From Prevotella sp. UBA1378 (lineage in GTDB: Bacteria; Bacteroidota; Bacteroidia; Bacteroidales; Bacteroidaceae): a stretch of 33,512 nucleotides of DNA. The translations under genes were made by a program, and so were the position numbers. Shown here piece by piece: positions 30,471 to 33,512 of the stretch (position 1 is its first letter; each line of letters starts with the position of its first letter). The notes under the pieces were generated by a model that saw only the letters and a program-made list of their open reading frames with translations, was not told where the DNA came from and ran no database searches. The DNA is taken from assembly GCA_002305505.1 (NCBI GenBank), contig DBRC01000024.1:1-33512 (forward strand), read 5' to 3'.

Positions 30471-31772
30471 TTAGAGGAAGAACCCTTCATAGGCAATACC
30501 GATGTTCAGCGAAGGCTCGTCATTGTACTGGCTCTTCAGGAACCGGTGCGAGTATTCTGCCTTTACTGCGATTTGTGGCAGCGGGAGATAATTGATGCCG
30601 GCAGCTATGCGTTTCTTCTCGGTGAAGTCGTAGGCCACGCCGTTGGTTTTTGACGCGTATGGGTTGTACTGTTCATAACGGCCGAAGATGTAAAGCCGTT
30701 GCTTGTCTTTCCTCATCCGGGTTATCTGCGAGGCGATGTCGTAGCCGGCTTCGATGCCGACGGCATAAGCGTTTTTGCTGACTTGCGAGCCGTTGTGGAA
30801 CGGCGACAGCTTGTTCTTGCGGTCGGAAGCATACATCAGCTGGTCTGCCGCACCCAGATACCCGTAGTCGGCTTGTCCGCGTACAACCCAGTTGAAGTTG
30901 TTGTAAGTAAAATCGATGGCACCGATAGCAACGACCCCTTTGTAGGTATTCTCAATGCCGCTGGCGTTATAAGGAATCGAGTTGCCGATGCTGTAACCGT
31001 AATAACCGCTCAGCCCGATGCGCAGGCCGGCAACAGAGTAGTTGTCGATACGCAGCGAGCCGCCGTATTTGTTGGCTACTTCATATTCGAACGGCGACTG
31101 CGGCCCTTTTTTTATCCATCCGTCGCGGCTGAACTGATATGCGTTCAGGCCGGCAAGGAACTGTATCTCGTAGCGCCAGTCTTTCAAGCGCCCCCACAGG
31201 CTGATGCCTGTTTGATGCCACGTGCTGGGCATGATGGTGTTTTCGCCTTCGGGGCGGTAGACGGTAAAGAAATGGAGCGGCTCATGGTGTGCATTGTTCA
31301 GGCCGACGGGCACCACGATATGGCCGGCGCGGATGTTCAGTGCCGGGCAGAACGATTTCTGTATCCAAAACTGTTCCAGTTCAACCTCACCGCCTTTCTC
31401 GGTTTCCTGTTCCCATTCGCCTCCCTCTTCGTCTTCCTTTTCGTAAGCGGCACCCGTGCCGCCGTGCTCGAATTCAATTTCGGTGCCCAGCGTCCAGCCT
31501 TTCCCGAAGTCGTATCCTAAATAGATGACGGCATGCGGGATGTCGAACCGTCCGTGGCTGGGGTCGTTCCTGTGGTCATCGGCTTGGCTGTAACGGCTGA
31601 TGTGATCGCTGTAAAAATTGCGCGATAAGGCAACCTCCCCATATCCACCGATGCTGAGCCGGTTGCCTTTAGCATGCTGCATTACGCTGTCGGCCGTGTT
31701 CACTTGGGCTTCTGCCTGCATGGCAAGGAGGGCGGACCCGGCAAGAAATACCGTTGAAACAATCTTGTTCAT
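30471..31772 (-). CDS. Outer membrane porin-like beta-barrel protein
   Basis: 433 residues. A signal peptide (MNKIVSTVFLAGSALLAMQ, cleaved near AEA-QV) is followed by alternating hydrophobic/polar strands. Distinct stretches are LSIGGYGEVALSR at the start, GRFDIPHAVIYLGYDFG, an acidic loop with many Glu near 115-130 and GIAYEGFFL at the C-terminus, a typical barrel end with a terminal aromatic two residues from the end. This resembles Bacteroidetes phosphate/anion-porin-like or generic 'porin' families; the cargo is unknown. It is the first gene of the run with imelysin, di-heme and CcsBA genes, just downstream of a consensus promoter. It may let the substrate of that system through the outer membrane. 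Confidence 0.85.
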   Translation of the reverse strand: MNKIVSTVFLAGSALLAMQAEAQVNTADSVMQHAKGNRLSIGGYGEVALSRNFYSDHISRYSQADDHRNDPSHGRFDIPHAVIYLGYDFGKGWTLGTEIEFEHGGTGAAYEKEDEEGGEWEQETEKGGEVELEQFWIQKSFCPALNIRAGHIVVPVGLNNAHHEPLHFFTVYRPEGENTIMPSTWHQTGISLWGRLKDWRYEIQFLAGLNAYQFSRDGWIKKGPQSPFEYEVANKYGGSLRIDNYSVAGLRIGLSGYYGYSIGNSIPYNASGIENTYKGVVAIGAIDFTYNNFNWVVRGQADYGYLGAADQLMYASDRKNKLSPFHNGSQVSKNAYAVGIEAGYDIASQITRMRKDKQRLYIFGRYEQYNPYASKTNGVAYDFTEKKRIAAGINYLPLPQIAVKAEYSHRFLKSQYNDEPSLNIGIAYEGFFL

Positions 31773-31827
31773 TTCCTTTAAATATTTAAAAACGTTTAAT
31801 GATTTTTTTCGTTCTTTTAAGCGTTTG

Positions 31828-31858
31828 CAAAGGTAAGTTGTTTTGAATACTCATACAA
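31828..31858 (-). promoter_or_regulatory. Bacteroidales-type promoter of the porin/imelysin/di-heme operon
   Basis: On the minus strand TTG (31856-31858, in TATTG) is followed after 20 bases by TACCTTTG (31828-31835). The leader to the ATG at 31772 is about 50 bases. Confidence 0.75.
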
Positions 31859-31912
31859 TACCGAAAAATGATGAAATTACCTGCCTCTTTTTCTGTGGAG
31901 TGATGCGGCTAT

Positions 31913-31932
31913 ACGGGTATCTGGATACCTGT
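31913..31932. promoter_or_regulatory. Candidate operator: 20-bp inverted repeat between divergent promoters
   Basis: ACGGGTATC-TG-GATACCTGT is an inverted repeat matching at 8 of 9 positions per arm. It lies roughly midway between the porin promoter (31828-31858) and the regulator promoter (31983-32014). Further TACC-type half sites occur at 31858-31862 and as TACCTAT at 31968-31974. A LuxR-type helix-turn-helix regulator gene begins 125 bases away. The binding-site role is inferred. Confidence 0.4.
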
Positions 31933-31982
31933 TTTTGATGACTGGTGCGGTTGGCGGTGTATGTAAATACCTATTAATGGCT

Positions 31983-32014
31983 ATTGCGAAATTCGTCTAA
32001 AATCATTACTTTTG
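31983..32014 (+). promoter_or_regulatory. Bacteroidales-type promoter of the di-iron/LuxR regulator
   Basis: ATTG (31983-31986), 20 bases, TACTTTTG (32007-32014). The leader to the ATG at 32057 is about 35 bases. It is divergent from the porin promoter. Confidence 0.65.
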
Positions 32015-32056
32015 CATAAATTATATATTTAGGTAGAGAAATAATATCGCATTAAG

Positions 32057-33019
32057 ATGAAAAATCAGAAAATATACGAGGCTGACGACAAAATGATTTC
32101 GCTCATCAAAGACAATTACAACCTGTTGCAGGCATTGGGATGTTTCGGTATCAATCTCGGCTTCGGTGATAAAACCGTGCGTGAGACATGCGAGGACAAT
32201 GGGGTGGATACCTATACATTCCTTGCAGTAGTGAATTTCACCATCAACGGCCAATCGGATTTCGAGGATGACAGCCAGTTGTCTGTACCGACGCTGATGC
32301 ACTATCTATCGGCCAGCCATACTTATTACCTCGATTTCCAACTGCCGTATATCCGCCGCGGACTGGAGGAGTCCATCAATAACGGTGACCGCCTCGGTAC
32401 GCTCATCTTACACCTTTACGATGAATATGCAAAGGAAATCAAGAAACACATGAAATATGAGGAGGACATGCTCTTTCCTTATGTGCAGGGCTTGCTTGAC
32501 GGAAAAGTGGCCGGTGACTACAGCATAGAGACGTTCTCTAAGCATCACGGGCAGACCGACCAGAAATTGCGCGAGCTGAAACTGATGATTATTAAGTACC
32601 TGCCGGGCGATAAGCATCTCAACAACAAACTTACCGCAACGTTATATAATATATATAATAATGAGGAATGGCTCAACCTGCACGCATTGGTGGAGGACAA
32701 GATTTTCGTTCCGGCTATCCGTTTATTGGAACAGCAGCTCAGGCAGAGCGGCGTGTCGCGCAATATTTCGACGATGGTGTTTAAAAGCGGTAGTGACAAT
32801 GGGGATGCACTTTCAGACCGTGAGAAGGATGTCATTGTTAGTTTGGTGCAGGGCATGTCGAACAAGCAAATAGCCGATCATCTGTTCATTTCGGTCAATA
32901 CCGTCATCACCCACCGCCGCAATATTGCGCGTAAGCTGCAAATACACAGTACGGCCGGCCTCACTATTTATGCCATCGTTAATGGCTTAGTGGATATTTC
33001 TACTGTGATGACGGATTAA
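32057..33019 (+). CDS. Hemerythrin/RIC (YtfE-like) domain fused to LuxR-type DNA-binding domain
   Basis: 320 residues with no signal peptide. The middle is a four-helix hemerythrin-like domain: candidate di-iron ligands His88, His131, Glu135, His163 or His164, His209 and Glu213 have nearly the spacing I recall for E. coli YtfE (84, 129, 133, 160, 204, 208). The N-terminal region, ALGCFGINLGFGDKTVRETC, resembles the ScdA_N domain of RIC proteins but lacks its usual Cys-Cys pair. Residues 251-315 are a LuxR/NarL-type helix-turn-helix (LSDREKDVIVSLVQGMSNKQ, then SVNTVITHRRNIARKL). It therefore looks like a one-component transcription factor sensing iron, oxygen or nitric oxide. It is divergent from the porin/imelysin/di-heme operon, its most likely target. 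The stop codon lies inside the first unit of the 8-bp repeat array. Confidence 0.87.
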   Translation: MKNQKIYEADDKMISLIKDNYNLLQALGCFGINLGFGDKTVRETCEDNGVDTYTFLAVVNFTINGQSDFEDDSQLSVPTLMHYLSASHTYYLDFQLPYIRRGLEESINNGDRLGTLILHLYDEYAKEIKKHMKYEEDMLFPYVQGLLDGKVAGDYSIETFSKHHGQTDQKLRELKLMIIKYLPGDKHLNNKLTATLYNIYNNEEWLNLHALVEDKIFVPAIRLLEQQLRQSGVSRNISTMVFKSGSDNGDALSDREKDVIVSLVQGMSNKQIADHLFISVNTVITHRRNIARKLQIHSTAGLTIYAIVNGLVDISTVMTD

Positions 33020-33310
33020 CGAATTAACGAATTAACGAATTAACGGATTAACGGATTAACGGATTAACGGATTAACGGATTAACGAATTAACAAATTAAC
33101 GAATTAACGGATTAACGGATTAACGGATTAACAAATTAACGGATTGACAAGGATTATAATCATCCTGTTAATCCGTTAATCCGTTAATTTGTTAATTCGT
33201 TAATTTGTTAATTCGTTAATTCGTTAATCCGTTAATCCGTTAATCCGTTAATCCGTTAATCCGTTAATTTGTTAATTCGTTAATCCGTTAATTTGTTAAT
33301 CCGTTAATCC
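33013..33310. repeat. Inverted array of 8-bp units (RRATTAAC / GTTAATYY)
   Basis: Left arm 33013-33148: 17 head-to-tail units GGATTAAC, GAATTAAC or AAATTAAC (last one GGATTGAC). Right arm 33167-33310: 18 units of the complement (GTTAATCC, GTTAATTC, GTTAATTT), plus one stray unit at 33320-33327. The 18-base centre contains AGGAT and ATCCT. The arms can pair as a hairpin or cruciform in many registers. The stop of the upstream gene (33017-33019) and that of the downstream gene (33321-33323) lie inside terminal units. It likely serves as a bidirectional end point, but its length is far beyond an ordinary terminator. Confidence 0.95.
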
Positions 33311-33320
33311 GTCACGTCCG

Positions 33321-33494
33321 TTAATCTTCCCAAATAGCGTTGCTACCTTTTGAGAGTGCGTCGTCGGTAGCCAAATCGTCGTTTAATACTCCGGAGCCAC
33401 CTTCGTTGGTGAATGATATTGGAGAAGAGGCGATAATATCCTGCGGTTCGATGTTCACGATACCCATAGCAGGTTCAGTATATTTCTTTTTCAT
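33321..33494 (-). CDS. Small protein of 57 residues, unknown function
   Basis: The frame runs from an ATG at 33494, preceded by a GGAACGG stretch, to a TAA at 33321 inside the last repeat unit. The protein starts MKKKYTEPAMGIVNIEPQDI, then has ASSPISF and a Gly/Asn/Asp-rich middle, and ends acidic with AIWED. No membrane span or lipobox is visible. It looks like a type of short protein common in Bacteroidales genomes (basic start with YxxPxM, 'SSP' segment, tryptophan near the end), often beside surface-protein genes, but I cannot name a family. Its upstream neighbour lies beyond the window edge, so operon context is unknown. Confidence 0.65.
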   Translation of the reverse strand: MKKKYTEPAMGIVNIEPQDIIASSPISFTNEGGSGVLNDDLATDDALSKGSNAIWED

Positions 33495-33512
33495 ATTTCC
33501 GTTCCTTTTTTG

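Noticed and set aside
33013..33310. Possible CRISPR or origin iterons
   Set aside because: Units are 8 bases with no spacers, and the two arms are inverted; no rep gene or DnaA boxes are visible nearby.

Overview
The window looks like a chromosomal segment of a Bacteroidales bacterium, probably Bacteroidaceae. Three things point there: gene content (RNase Y next to ZapA, a DUF4924-like protein, a TonB-receptor-like outer membrane barrel, a fused ResB/CcsA protein), many start regions preceded by the Bacteroides -7 box TAnnTTTG with a TTTG or TTG about 19-20 bases upstream, and few strong Shine-Dalgarno sequences. I saw no transposase, integrase, CRISPR array, rRNA or tRNA.

Layout. 1-2804 (-): a large outer membrane beta-barrel protein cut by the left edge, with a clear promoter. 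3089-5980 (-): RNase Y, ZapA, a ZapB-like coiled-coil protein and a conserved unknown protein. 6117-9992 (+): rfbA, a Wzc-type tyrosine kinase with a striking YGx tail, and a small HAD-like protein, ending at a long hairpin. 10095-12029 (-): a GHMP kinase fused to a sugar-nucleotidyltransferase. 12341-12940 (+): an ECF sigma factor. 12969-21044 (-): a nine-gene co-directional run (LysE-type exporter, DUF4924-like, rfbD, prfC, tsaC/sua5, CLC, fmt, a 41-residue small protein, rpe).

21172-22155 (+): a ROK sugar kinase. 22156-22870: a gene-poor stretch with a long inverted repeat, a promoter, a cobalamin riboswitch, a 30-codon ORF, an intrinsic terminator, and four 22-bp palindromic tandem repeats. 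22871-24928 (+): ligA. 25027-31772 (-): four genes forming an envelope system: porin, imelysin-like lipoprotein, di-heme oxidoreductase lipoprotein, and the CcsBA heme-ligation protein that can mature it. Divergent from it at 32057 (+) is a di-iron RIC/YtfE-like domain fused to a LuxR-type helix-turn-helix. The intergenic space holds two promoters and a 20-bp palindrome between them. 33013-33310 is an unusual inverted array of 8-bp units, flanked on the right by a 57-residue small protein gene (-).

The most interesting candidates for undescribed biology are (i) the di-iron-LuxR regulator with its divergent imelysin/di-heme operon and putative operator, (ii) the self-contained cobalamin-riboswitch transcription unit that seems to serve only a tiny ORF or RNA, (iii) the 8-bp inverted array that absorbs the stop codons of two convergent genes, and (iv) the kinase-nucleotidyltransferase fusion. 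All functions come from reading the sequence and recalling families; no search was run.
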